DNA of 64,000 nt from Neobacillus bataviensis LMG 21833 (lineage in GTDB: Bacteria > Bacillota > Bacilli > Bacillales > Cytobacillaceae). The notes below the pieces were generated by a model. The model made no database searches. It saw nothing but the letters and a program-made list of their open reading frames with translations, and was not told the DNA's origin. Every line of letters begins with the position of its first letter. Within the stretch, counting starts at the first letter, position 1. The position numbers were made by a program, and so were the translations under genes. The stretch is from assembly GCF_000307875.1 (NCBI RefSeq), contig NZ_AJLS01000003.1:1-64000 (forward strand), given 5' to 3'. Positions 42,992-51,979 of this stretch are shown one piece after another.

Positions 42992-43762
42992 TTGTCAGAA
43001 AGTAAGCGCACTTCCTATGGAAATGTTTCGCACGCATTGGATATCTTATTGTTTTTTAGAGAACATGAAGATTGCAGCCTAGGTGAAATGGCAGAAATGC
43101 TTGAGATGAAAAAAAGTTATTTGTCGAAACTATTACATGACATGGAGGAAAAGGGGTTCATTTCTCAAGATACGAGTACAGGAAAATATCAGCTGGGGTT
43201 ATCCTGTTTAGAGGTGGGAAATGCTTACGAAAAAAGGCTAGATATCCGTAAAGTTGCCCATCCGCATCTCATTAAATTATCATCCGCAACTAATGAACTA
43301 GTTCACCTGGGGGTGTTGGATTCTAATATAGTCGTATTACTGGATAGGATTATGAATCAAGGATCAGGATTGCGTTTGCAATTCCATTTATCCTTAACCT
43401 CCCCTCCTTATGCAACAGGATTGGGAAAGGTTTTATTAGCCTATAGTGATCCAAAAATGGTTGACGATTATCTCTCTACGGCGAAACTGGAACCTCATTC
43501 TCCCCATACTACCGTGGACCCAAACATGATTCTTGCGGAATTGGAGCAGATAAGACTTAAAGGCTATTATTTGTCATTTGAAACATTTGAAAGCGGTATA
43601 TCCTGCGTTGCCGCTCCTGTCTTTTCACGTCACGGCAAAATTGCTGCTGCCATAAGTATTTGTGCACCCTCCATCAGGATTATGTCAAAACAAAAAGAAT
43701 TAGTTAACCACCTTCTAGAAAACACATCCGAAATCTCTAGTAAATTAGGGCATGGGTCTTAA
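42992..43762 (+). CDS. IclR-family transcriptional regulator
   Basis: About 256 residues. Winged helix SHALDILLFFREHEDCSLGEMAEMLEMKKSYLSKLLHDMEEKGFI and an effector domain with PYATGLGKVLLAYSDPK and ISCVAAPVFSRHGKIAAAISI. GAGGGAGGAA touches the ATG at 42986, so I favour the TTG at 42992. It follows the LysR gene by 117 bases. Two regulators at one end of the operon suggest layered control of the hydroxy-acid pathway; the target is inferred. Confidence 0.87.
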   Translation: MSESKRTSYGNVSHALDILLFFREHEDCSLGEMAEMLEMKKSYLSKLLHDMEEKGFISQDTSTGKYQLGLSCLEVGNAYEKRLDIRKVAHPHLIKLSSATNELVHLGVLDSNIVVLLDRIMNQGSGLRLQFHLSLTSPPYATGLGKVLLAYSDPKMVDDYLSTAKLEPHSPHTTVDPNMILAELEQIRLKGYYLSFETFESGISCVAAPVFSRHGKIAAAISICAPSIRIMSKQKELVNHLLENTSEISSKLGHGS

Positions 43763-43856
43763 AGTAGATTTCGGAGTCAAAAAACAAAAACAATCAGGCA
43801 CCGCAACTGGTTTCCCTTTTCAAAATGGAATATTTCTGGATATAATGGATATGTAA

Positions 43857-43889
43857 TAAAAAAGAGAAGTGCTGCTAACACTTCTCCCT
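43857..43889 (-). terminator. Terminator for the MBL hydrolase gene
   Basis: On the minus strand GAGAAGTG / CACTTCTC with loop TTAGCAG is followed by TTTTTTATTA, 150 bases past the MBL gene stop. It could also end the plus-strand IclR transcript, though the T-run is poor on that side. Confidence 0.75.
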
Positions 43890-44001
43890 GCAACTCCATA
43901 CTATCACTTTCTACTAATCTAAAAACCTATCAATTTTCGACAAATCCCAAAGCATGACACCGGTAATTCCAACTTTATTATTTCTGATTGAAAAGGAAAA
44001 A

Positions 44002-44031
44002 GAAGCAGAGAACCGTCCCCTGCTTCACTTC
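44002..44031. repeat. REP-like GAACCGTCCCC copy
   Basis: GAAGCAGAGAACCGTCCCCTGCTTC contains paired GAAGCAG / CTGCTTC ends and the shared GAACCGTCCCC motif. It sits in the gap 43763-44039. Confidence 0.6.
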
Positions 44032-44039
44032 TTCACACT

Positions 44040-44891
44040 TTACCCCTCATACCCATTAACAAAAAACTGAATCGTTTCGACCTCAAATTCATTTAATTCT
44101 CTTTGCAGATCCTTCGACATTTCTGCCGTAATCGCTGCTTGATCCCCTTTAGTTTGCTTCGTCAGGTTTGCTGCATTCTTTAGCGTGTTAAGCATGGATT
44201 GAAACTCCTTTTTCATCATCGGCGCTTCGTGGTGGGAGAGGAAAAAGGTTTCGGCATCATAGGTTTCAATTTGTTCGATTAATCGCTGCGTTTTCTCTAT
44301 TGTGTAGTTCCATTTTTCCGAATAAAGATTGGCATAGAGACAATCCCCTAGAAACAGCACTTTTTCCTCAGGTATATAAATAACGCAAGAATCATCCGAA
44401 TGATCCCCGCCCACATGCTCAATTATGGCCGTTAGGCCGCCAAGGTTGATGGTCATGCGATGATCGAATGTGACAGCCGGCGCAGGGAGAATGATCTCAC
44501 GTTGATTGCCAAGCTCCTTTTTGATGGCATCGGCACAAAACGGGATTTCGATTCCCTCTTTGACCCGTTGATCAAGGAATTCATCTTCCCAGGAAAGCTG
44601 CTGCATGTCGATCACGTTCTCTTGCGTTTTTTCAAAAGCAAAGATGGGCATCGGCATGTCGTTCATCCCAAAAACATGATCCCAATGCCAATGCGTGAGC
44701 ACAAGAAAATCTCCCTTTATTTGAAGGTCTGCTAATTGTGCCAAAAATAGCTGCGCATGGCTGGAAGAATTTCCGGCATCAATCAATAATGTCCGTTCCT
44801 CCCCTGCTACTGCTGCTAAAATAGGCCTGTCCGTTTCTTGATAAGGCGGTAAATACACAATGCGGTTTGAAATCCTTTGAAGTTTCTGCAT
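44040..44891 (-). CDS. MBL-fold metallo-hydrolase
   Basis: A 283-residue metallo-beta-lactamase-fold protein. The di-metal motif is LVLTHWHWDHVFGM (HxHxDH); further ligands are seen in VGGDHSDDSCVIYIP and LFLGDCLY, with a late SHHEAP. A C-terminal helical extension (residues 200-283) follows. MBL hydrolases include lactonases, glyoxalase II and others; the substrate is unknown. Upstream lies the 402-bp repeat copy 1 with a promoter-like element pointing toward this gene. Confidence 0.85.
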   Translation of the reverse strand: MQKLQRISNRIVYLPPYQETDRPILAAVAGEERTLLIDAGNSSSHAQLFLAQLADLQIKGDFLVLTHWHWDHVFGMNDMPMPIFAFEKTQENVIDMQQLSWEDEFLDQRVKEGIEIPFCADAIKKELGNQREIILPAPAVTFDHRMTINLGGLTAIIEHVGGDHSDDSCVIYIPEEKVLFLGDCLYANLYSEKWNYTIEKTQRLIEQIETYDAETFFLSHHEAPMMKKEFQSMLNTLKNAANLTKQTKGDQAAITAEMSKDLQRELNEFEVETIQFFVNGYEG

Positions 44892-45030
44892 GACTAGTCT
44901 CCTTGATAAAATGAGAAATAAATGTTCAGCTTTCCATGCTAATAGTAATTAGTAGTCTGAACCACATCATATCAAATACTTGCTAGAAGGGGAAAGGGGA
45001 TTTCTCTTAATTATCACTGGCATAAGCGGA

Positions 45031-45432
45031 CGACAAACTTCCCCCTTCAAAAATCACGTAACCCCCTCTATAGCAACAAAAGCAACCAATCCAATCAAAC
45101 ATTTGATTAACAAGAAATGTACTAATTAATCGTTTGATTAAATGCGGCCAAAACCCTTATGTTAAGCGAACTCAGGTCAGTTTGTCCGAGAAATTTCTGT
45201 CGATGATAGGTCTCAATCTTCGATAATTATCTTCAAAATTACTTATAAAAACTATGAACCTACAAAAATTTCCACATTTTGATACTAAACAAACGATTAA
45301 TTAAAACTACCCTCATCACCGATAAATAGAGAGTTTCTATTATAAATTGTGTCGAAATATGTCACCCCGATCACACCAGCACTTCTTCTAACCCACTAAC
45401 CTAAGTGTCCGATGAAGCAGAGAACCGTCCCC
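45031..45432. repeat. About 400-bp direct repeat, copy 1
   Basis: Aligns almost without gaps to 58240-58640, by eye roughly three quarters identical. It holds, read on the minus strand, TTAACA (45160-45165), a 17-base spacer and TTTAAT (45137-45142), overlapped by an operator-like dyad ATTAATC-N4-GATTAA and two more AATCRTTTGATT-type sites (about 45094 and 45290). No reading frame of note. It ends in GATGAAGCAGAGAACCGTCCCC, the REP-like motif. It lies upstream of the MBL gene. Confidence 0.8.
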
Positions 45433-45541
45433 ATGGCCTCTGCGGGTATGGAAATTAGCAGTATTTTACTGTCAATGGAAGTAGTATCCAAGTATAGTAG
45501 GGAGTAAAGTTGATTCCTGTGCGTGACAGGCGCGGATAGAT

Positions 45542-46366
45542 TTACTTAAGCTCGTTGAATTTTCCCCTTAGGGTGCTTGTAATAGCCCCTGCTTTCCCCA
45601 TGTTCATTACCTTCTCTCTAACCCGAACAATTGGCATAATTTCCATTGTCGTACTGGTAATGAAGATTTCATCCGCTTGGAGCATTTCATCTGGCGTAAA
45701 CTGTTGTTCAATGAACGGAATTCCAGCCTGTAGTGCTATGTCCTTTACGGCCATTCGGGTAATCCCCGACAAAATCTGTTTTGAAAGAGGAGTAGTCATA
45801 ATGGCAGAGTTCTTTACCATATATACATTGGAACTCGTTCCTTCGGTTACTTTGCCATCCCGTACTAATATGGCTTCTAGGTATCCATCCTCATGAGCAG
45901 ATTGCTTAGCCAAAATATTCGGCAACAAGTTTAGTGATTTAATATAGCAGTTTTGCCAGCGCTCATCGGGGTAAAAGGTGACACCGGCCCCATTTTCTCC
46001 AATCTGAATTGTGCGAAAGGGTTTGACGGTCATGGAAACAGATACAGGGCAATTCGGAAACAGATGGTTTCTTGGTGCTATTCCCCTTGTCACTTGAACA
46101 TAAAGGTCGAGATTTGTTAAGCCGCTTTTTTGAATGAGTTCGAACATCGTATTTTTTAAGGCACTCCGGTCAGGATCAATCTGTAACTTTATGGCATGTG
46201 CGCTTCGATACAATCTATCTATATGTTCTTCTAACATAAATGGGGTTCCATTATAAACCCTGATCATCTCATATACGCCATCACCAAATTGATGGCCTCT
46301 TTCATCAATTGGTACTACTAGGTCAGCTGGATCAATATATGTACCGTTAAAATATGCTGTAATCAT
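45542..46366 (-). CDS. dat: D-amino-acid transaminase
   Basis: A 274-residue fold-type IV PLP aminotransferase. It opens AYFNGTYIDPADLVVPIDERGHQFGDGVYEMIRVYNG; the PLP Lys is in YIKSLNLLPNILAKQ and the Glu motif in GKVTEGTSSNVYMV, the pattern of bacterial D-alanine aminotransferases. It interconverts D-alanine/D-glutamate and keto acids in the cytoplasm. It is the last gene of the D-peptide operon, 14 bases after the P1 peptidase gene. AAGGAGGTATGATAC precedes the ATG. This placement supports use of released D-amino acids. Confidence 0.9.
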   Translation of the reverse strand: MITAYFNGTYIDPADLVVPIDERGHQFGDGVYEMIRVYNGTPFMLEEHIDRLYRSAHAIKLQIDPDRSALKNTMFELIQKSGLTNLDLYVQVTRGIAPRNHLFPNCPVSVSMTVKPFRTIQIGENGAGVTFYPDERWQNCYIKSLNLLPNILAKQSAHEDGYLEAILVRDGKVTEGTSSNVYMVKNSAIMTTPLSKQILSGITRMAVKDIALQAGIPFIEQQFTPDEMLQADEIFITSTTMEIMPIVRVREKVMNMGKAGAITSTLRGKFNELK

Positions 46367-46379
46367 GTATCATACCTCC

Positions 46380-47447
46380 TTAAGAAGATGGTCCTGCGAA
46401 TATCTGATAAGGGATTTCCTCTCGAATCCTTCCATGATTCCCTTCAGTGGTAGTTGCTTTACAAATAGAATTCCAAATCGCTTCTTCCACAGCATCTACG
46501 GACATCTCAAACAATTGAGAAATAAAACGGCCATCTTCTCTTAAAAAGTTAAAAGATAGAGTACCCTGATTAGATGGCCATTCATGTGGAATTCGATGGG
46601 CAGTTGAAAACGCAATGACAATATCACCACTGCCGTGGGCGGCATAGGAGCCCGTTCTTGAAAGTCCAAATGAAGCGCGTTTGGCTAATCGTTTCAGCTG
46701 CCTATCATTTAGCGGTGCATCCGTCGCAAGAATCATCATAATGGACCCATCTGGCATTTTTTCTCGGTCCTCTGTCTCTAGTAATCCACCACCCGGAATT
46801 CTAAGGTCCTTCCTTTCCCCAAAATTGCTTAACACGAAAGCGCCCACAGTATATTGTCGTTCGCCAAAGTCAGCCATTCGTGAACTTGTTCCAATTCCGC
46901 CTTTATACCCTAAACAAGACATGCCCGTTCCAGCCCCGACACACCCCTCTTCCACTATCCCAGATGCAGCCGATACAATCGCTTGGTGGGCGTGCTCTGG
47001 TTTAACGTGCAGTCCGCGGATATCATTGAGGTAGCCATCATTGCATTCTCCCACAATGACATTGGCAGTGCCCGTCGTGGTGCCGATTTGCGGATTTTGA
47101 TCCAGCAGGTAGCGAATCGTCCCTTCCCATACCGCGGGAACGGAAAATGTATTGGTTAAAAGGATGGGGCTTTCGATCACACCCAATTCCTGCAGCTGAA
47201 TGGTTCCAACCGTTTTTCCAAAACCATTAATGATGTAAGAGTTTCCTACCACTTTTTCTTGAAAAATATTATCTGAGTGGGGGAGGATTGCGGTTACCCC
47301 CGTTTGCACCTTCCGACCATCGTCTGTCTCATGTGAAAGTGTTACATGCCCTACCTTAACCCCTTGTATATCTGTGATAGAATTATATTTTCCTGTTTTA
47401 AATCTTCCAATCGTTATGCCGAGGTCGCGTAACCGCATTCTATCCAT
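46380..47447 (-). CDS. P1-family (DmpA-type) aminopeptidase
   Basis: About 355 residues. The family is autoproteolytic: an alpha/beta precursor is cleaved before a Ser or Thr nucleophile in the motif GYKGGIGTSSRMADFG, seen here near residue 198. DmpA and relatives cleave N-terminal D-residues and beta-peptides as well as L-aminopeptides. It opens MDRMRLRDLGITIGRFKTGKYN. A GTG at 47456 is an alternative start. Location in an operon for D-residue peptides fits a role in hydrolysing imported peptides. Confidence 0.88.
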   Translation of the reverse strand: MDRMRLRDLGITIGRFKTGKYNSITDIQGVKVGHVTLSHETDDGRKVQTGVTAILPHSDNIFQEKVVGNSYIINGFGKTVGTIQLQELGVIESPILLTNTFSVPAVWEGTIRYLLDQNPQIGTTTGTANVIVGECNDGYLNDIRGLHVKPEHAHQAIVSAASGIVEEGCVGAGTGMSCLGYKGGIGTSSRMADFGERQYTVGAFVLSNFGERKDLRIPGGGLLETEDREKMPDGSIMMILATDAPLNDRQLKRLAKRASFGLSRTGSYAAHGSGDIVIAFSTAHRIPHEWPSNQGTLSFNFLREDGRFISQLFEMSVDAVEEAIWNSICKATTTEGNHGRIREEIPYQIFAGPSS

Positions 47448-47494
47448 TTCCAACACCGCCGATTCTTTTTTACAAGTATATTTTGGTTACTAGG

Positions 47495-48973
47495 TTACAC
47501 CTGATCCCTCTCTAAAATTTTGACTACGTGATACAAAAGTCTTACACCGTAACCAACCCCACCTTTAGGGCAATCATCCAATTCTTCCGTTGACCATGAC
47601 GTTCCTGCTATATCCAAGTGGACCCAAGGACGATTTTCAACAAACTCACTTATGAAGAGTGCAGCAACAATCGCATATCCACCCTTATTTGAGCCAAAAG
47701 CACTGTTTTTCAAATCGGCCACATCAGATTGAATAACACTCCGTAATCCATCATCAAACGGAAGCTCCCAAATTCTTTCCATAGAGCGATGAGAAGCTTC
47801 GTTCATGACGCTTCTTATCACTGAATCGTTTGTAAAGAATCCAGCGATTCGCTTGCCCAATGCATCAATGACCGCACCTGTTAACGTGGCAATATCAATA
47901 ACGCATCCAACATCATGCTTTTGGATGAGGTAGGTAATCGCATCTGCTAGGGTCAGTCTTCCTTCGGCATCGGTATTATTAACCTCGACAAATTTTCCGG
48001 ACATCGACTGGACAATATCTCCCGGCAAATAGGATTTGTCCGAAACACGATTCTCGCATGCAGCCACGACAGCAACTACATTGATTTTAAGCTTCATCTC
48101 TGAAATGACTTTCATGGCACCAATAACCGCGGCTGCACCGCCCATATCCCCGTGCATGTTTGTCATGGATGCCTCTGATTTTAGGGAGTAACCGCCAGTG
48201 TCAAAAGTAATTCCCTTTCCGACCATCCCCACTTTCCTATCGCTGTCAGGGTCACCAAAGTGTTCCATCACAATGAAAGCCGGCTGGTGGGCAGATCCTT
48301 TTCCAACTGCTAAAAATAGATTCATGCCTAACTTTTCAATCTCTGCAGCATCATAAACCGTTACGTTAAAATTCGCTTCCTCTCCAACCTTTTTAGCCTC
48401 TTCCGCCAGCTTTGAAGGGGTCATGTAGTTTGGCGGTTCGTTGATGAGATTTCTAGCCATCATGGTACCTGTTGCACAATGTTGCGCTTCCAGCAATGCA
48501 TGGTCCAGATTCTCATTTTTACTGAGGAAATCAACTCTAGTTTCTGCCTTTTCACTTTTAGCAGTTTTATATTTTTCAAACGTATAATTGGCCAGATAAG
48601 CGGCCTCAAACGCCTTTTCTGCGATGACTTCGTTTCCAACTTCACCGGTGATATTATCGTAAAATACAATCGCATTCTCTGATTGCAGCTTGCGGCATGA
48701 TGAAAAACCTTTGGCAAATACCTGGTAGATGGTTTCGTGCTTCAACTGCTCGGGTTGACCTAAACCTAGTAGAATGACATTCACCGATTTATCTCCATCT
48801 ACATGTGTGAACTGATAGATTTCCTGTGACTTTCCGCTAAAAGAACTAGCACTGATGTGCCCTTTCAGCATTCTGATTTCCTTGGATACGACCGTAACCG
48901 GGGTCGTAAATGGAATGATCATCGTATCATATAAATCTTTTTGGTAGTTTTGAACTCTTTGAACAAGCATCAT
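47495..48973 (-). CDS. Leucyl aminopeptidase, M17 family
   Basis: A 492-residue metalloaminopeptidase. Catalytic and metal-binding residues are seen in GKGITFDTGGYSLK (Lys, Asp), MHGDMGGAAAVIGAM (Asp) and the signature NTDAEGRLTLADAI (Asp, Glu, Arg). The N-terminal macro-like domain covers residues 1-160. It hydrolyses N-terminal residues in the cytoplasm as a hexamer. AAAGGAGGATTCGG precedes the ATG. The MITE-like copy 2 lies just upstream in the operon. Confidence 0.92.
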   Translation of the reverse strand: MMLVQRVQNYQKDLYDTMIIPFTTPVTVVSKEIRMLKGHISASSFSGKSQEIYQFTHVDGDKSVNVILLGLGQPEQLKHETIYQVFAKGFSSCRKLQSENAIVFYDNITGEVGNEVIAEKAFEAAYLANYTFEKYKTAKSEKAETRVDFLSKNENLDHALLEAQHCATGTMMARNLINEPPNYMTPSKLAEEAKKVGEEANFNVTVYDAAEIEKLGMNLFLAVGKGSAHQPAFIVMEHFGDPDSDRKVGMVGKGITFDTGGYSLKSEASMTNMHGDMGGAAAVIGAMKVISEMKLKINVVAVVAACENRVSDKSYLPGDIVQSMSGKFVEVNNTDAEGRLTLADAITYLIQKHDVGCVIDIATLTGAVIDALGKRIAGFFTNDSVIRSVMNEASHRSMERIWELPFDDGLRSVIQSDVADLKNSAFGSNKGGYAIVAALFISEFVENRPWVHLDIAGTSWSTEELDDCPKGGVGYGVRLLYHVVKILERDQV

Positions 48974-48995
48974 CCGAATCCTCCTTTTAATTTTT

Positions 48996-49271
48996 GGCTC
49001 TGTTATAACTGAATGTTGATTTTACTGTGTTTGAACAATAAACGGAAAAATTCCGTTTAAATTGCGAAATACCCATATTTACTTAAAAATAAAGGCAGTT
49101 TTTCCGGTTATATTCTCCAAATCGTTGGATTTTGTCTTATTCTGAGCAGTTAATCGGAATATCTCCGCTTAAATCTGCTTCTTATGCTTCCACTATATAC
49201 ATTAGCCGGAAATTCTCCGTCTATGAATTCTCATACCTACACGAAAATCTCCTATGAACTATAACAGAGCT
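48996..49271. mobile_element. MITE-like element, copy 2
   Basis: A 276-bp element matching copy 1 (29853-30127) in reverse orientation, with terminal GGCTCTGTTATAACT and AGTTCATAG...ATAACAGAGCT (last base differs from the perfect repeat). The 8 bases TAATTTTT occur at both flanks (48988-48995 and 49272-49279), a target duplication that overlaps the stop codon of the upstream desulfhydrase gene. Internal CGGA/TCCG mini-palindromes are shared. Confidence 0.88.
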
Positions 49272-49277
49272 TAATTT

Positions 49278-50279
49278 TTAATACTGACTAAATAAAGACG
49301 AAAATCCTCCAGAGTGTAAAAAGCAAGCTCCTACACTTCTTACTTTTCCGGTCGCCAGTAAATCTTTCATCCCTAAAAATGCTTTACTTGTATACGTTTT
49401 TTCTAAAAATATTCCCTCTAACCTAGCTAATTCGTAAATCATCTGATCCGCTTCGGCTGTCGGACGATTCCATCCCTCTCCCCGATACTCTTCATAAATG
49501 GTCATTATCTCATGTAAAGGATAGTTTACTGTTATGTTGGTCAACTCTTCCATGCCGCTGATTAACTCGACTAGTTCATCATGTAATTTTTCCTTAGCAT
49601 GTTCGACAGATACGACATGAACGTGAAAGGGCAAATCCAATACCCCGGCGCCAAAAATCATCCCAGCAGCCAGGCCTCCATTGCCCCCAGGGACAAAAAT
49701 ATCGGTAATGTGGAGATTATCGTTTGTTATTTGATGGAAAAGTTCCAGCGCACCATCCACATATCCCAACGACCCCAATGGTGTAGATGCACCATTATAG
49801 ATCACATATGGTCGTCGTCCAGAAGATTGATAATCCTGCTTCACCTTGTCAACCTGCTGGCTCCTGAAGGCTTCATCCACTTCCCCTAAATAGATTTGCT
49901 TGATTCCCAAAATATCATTGAGAATCATATTTCCTTTTAAGTGCTTGGGTGCATCATTATTATGGACGAGAGCACATTCAATCCCTAATTTCCGGCAGGC
50001 TGCTGCCGTGAGCATGCATAAATTAGAATCAATCTGGCCAGAGGCAATCACAACGTCACAGTCGCGCTCCAAGGCATCACCCAATAAATACTCGAGATTG
50101 CGTACCTTATTACCGCCAGCCCCCAACCCGTTTAAATCATCTCTCTTAACAAAGACATTCGGAACATGAATCATTTGTTCCAAATTCACCAGCCTTTGTA
50201 ACGGGGACGCCTGGATGGCAAGCTTTGCCTTGGGAAACGCTTGTAAAACAGACTCCAACTCATTAGAATTCATGCCCAT
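49278..50279 (-). CDS. D-cysteine desulfhydrase-family PLP enzyme, variant motif
   Basis: A 333-residue fold-type II enzyme of the ACC deaminase/D-cysteine desulfhydrase family. It keeps the PLP Lys in NGLGAGGNKVRNLEYL and the glycine loop VPGGNGGLAAGM, but where the family reads GGxQSNHAR this protein has SGQIDSNLCM, losing the His. It may therefore act on another D-amino acid or amine. Its start has GAAAGGATTGA. It lies 62 bases after the binding-protein gene, past a hairpin at 50306-50331, in the same operon. Confidence 0.85.
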   Translation of the reverse strand: MGMNSNELESVLQAFPKAKLAIQASPLQRLVNLEQMIHVPNVFVKRDDLNGLGAGGNKVRNLEYLLGDALERDCDVVIASGQIDSNLCMLTAAACRKLGIECALVHNNDAPKHLKGNMILNDILGIKQIYLGEVDEAFRSQQVDKVKQDYQSSGRRPYVIYNGASTPLGSLGYVDGALELFHQITNDNLHITDIFVPGGNGGLAAGMIFGAGVLDLPFHVHVVSVEHAKEKLHDELVELISGMEELTNITVNYPLHEIMTIYEEYRGEGWNRPTAEADQMIYELARLEGIFLEKTYTSKAFLGMKDLLATGKVRSVGACFLHSGGFSSLFSQY

Positions 50280-50305
50280 TCAATCCTTTCGGTAAAGGGA
50301 TAAAA

Positions 50306-50331
50306 GTAAAGGGAGCCGAGGCTCCCTTTAC
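50306..50331 (-). terminator. Intercistronic hairpin after the binding-protein gene
   Basis: GTAAAGGGAGCC and GGCTCCCTTTAC form a stem with a GA loop; the minus-strand tail is TTTTATC-like and only moderately T-rich. It may partly terminate, setting higher expression of the binding protein than of the downstream genes. Confidence 0.65.
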
Positions 50332-50341
50332 ACGTCAAACA

Positions 50342-51913
50342 TTATTTCGCAATCTCCGCATTATGGAAATTCAGTGAGCTATCTGACGTGATTTCTACAC
50401 CCTTCACATAACTTTTCTTCGCTCCAACGGATACTTGGACATCCATGAACGCCCAAGGAGCATCCTTCCAGATTAGAGATTGTATTTCCTTCAGCTGGCT
50501 TTCTCTTTCTTTTAGATCAATCGTGACATGGCCATCTTTAATGAGCTGTGTCACCTGATCATTTTTATAATAGGCAGTATTCCAGCCTGTTGGTGGGAAC
50601 TGCTCGCCGCTCAATAATGGCTGGATGGCCATTAATGGGTTACCAGTACCTGTAGACCAGCCTCCAAAATATAAGTCAATGTTAGGGTCTGTATTGATTT
50701 TATCCGTTAAGACACCTGGTTCCATTGGCTGAACTTTTACCTTGATGCCGACTTGGGCAAGCTGCTGCTGGATAAACTCCATCGCTTTGATTCTTTCAGA
50801 TGTATTTTTACTCCAAAGGACCGTTTCAAAACCATCTTTATAACCAGCTTCTTTCAGTAGTTCCTTTGCTTTTTCAGGATTATATTGGTACTGCTCCTGT
50901 TTGGAATAGAACTCCATTTGCGGAGAAATGACAGACTCGGAAATAATCCCGTATCCTCCTTTTACCACTTCCACAAACGCCTTTTTATCAATTGCATAGT
51001 TGATGGCCTGTCTAACCTTTACGTTATCAAAAGGCTTTTTCGTGTTATTCATAGAAAGATATTCCACATACACAGAAGGCTCTTTCACGAGTTCAATTCC
51101 GTTTTGGCCATCCACGCTTTTTGCCATTTCAGCCGGCACAGGATAAATATAGTCAGCTTCGCCGGCTTTCAACATGGCAATACGTGCCCCGTTTTCAGGA
51201 ACAGGCTTAAAGGTGATTTGGTCAATTTTCGGCTGACCGCTTTGCCAGTATTCAGGATTTTTCTCAACGGTCAAATGGTCGTTGCGTACCCATTCTTTTA
51301 AAATATATTGGCCAGTTCCGACTGGATGCTGGGCAAGCTCTTTCGGGTTTTCCAGTGCTTTGGGGCTGGCAATGCCAAATGTAGCTACGTTATTTAGAAA
51401 TCCGGAAAAAGGTTTATCTATTGTTACTTCAAGCTTATGGCTGTCGATTACCTTTGTTTCTTTGATCATCGACATCATGCTGTATCCAGCCATATGATTG
51501 TCAGGATTGGCAATCCGATCCAGGTTTGCTTTTACGGCTTCGGCATCAAATGGTGCACCATCATGGAACTTAATACCATCCTTCAAGGAAATCGTATAAA
51601 CCAAGCCATCGCTGCTTACTTCAAAACCAGAAGCAAGAAACGGCTCCAATTTCCCTTCCTTATTAAACTTAAAAAGTGTTTCGTACATGGTTTTGGCCAT
51701 GATATCCTCAACGTTTGCTTGATAATCGTGAGGGTCCAATGTGTTACCATCTGAATCAATGGCAACGGTAAGGTCATTTCCATTCTTTTTCGCAACCTTT
51801 TCCGTGGAATCCTTTGGATTCTTCGAGCTTGCGTTATTGCTTTGACAGCCCGCCAGCACAACTGAAAAAACCAGCAGTACCGCTAAAAGTATTTGTACTC
51901 TTTTCAATGACAT
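50342..51913 (-). CDS. dppE: Peptide ABC transporter substrate-binding lipoprotein
   Basis: A 523-residue SBP5-family extracellular receptor. Signal and lipobox VVLAGCQSNNASS (Cys about residue 22) start it, and the signature GNTLDPHDYQANVEDIMAKTMYETLFKFN and IADSNTY-type segments (KFHDGAPFDAEAVKANLDR, VRQAINYAIDKKAFVE) mark peptide/nickel/glutathione receptors. Anchored to the outer membrane face, it delivers peptides to the DppBC channel encoded upstream. AAAGGGGAATCACC precedes the ATG. The symbol is by function, not strict orthology. Confidence 0.9.
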   Translation of the reverse strand: MSLKRVQILLAVLLVFSVVLAGCQSNNASSKNPKDSTEKVAKKNGNDLTVAIDSDGNTLDPHDYQANVEDIMAKTMYETLFKFNKEGKLEPFLASGFEVSSDGLVYTISLKDGIKFHDGAPFDAEAVKANLDRIANPDNHMAGYSMMSMIKETKVIDSHKLEVTIDKPFSGFLNNVATFGIASPKALENPKELAQHPVGTGQYILKEWVRNDHLTVEKNPEYWQSGQPKIDQITFKPVPENGARIAMLKAGEADYIYPVPAEMAKSVDGQNGIELVKEPSVYVEYLSMNNTKKPFDNVKVRQAINYAIDKKAFVEVVKGGYGIISESVISPQMEFYSKQEQYQYNPEKAKELLKEAGYKDGFETVLWSKNTSERIKAMEFIQQQLAQVGIKVKVQPMEPGVLTDKINTDPNIDLYFGGWSTGTGNPLMAIQPLLSGEQFPPTGWNTAYYKNDQVTQLIKDGHVTIDLKERESQLKEIQSLIWKDAPWAFMDVQVSVGAKKSYVKGVEITSDSSLNFHNAEIAK

Positions 51914-51979
51914 GGTGATTCCCCTTTTATAGTTAAAATGATATTACCTCAAATCATCGTTCGAAACATCAGAGCAGGG

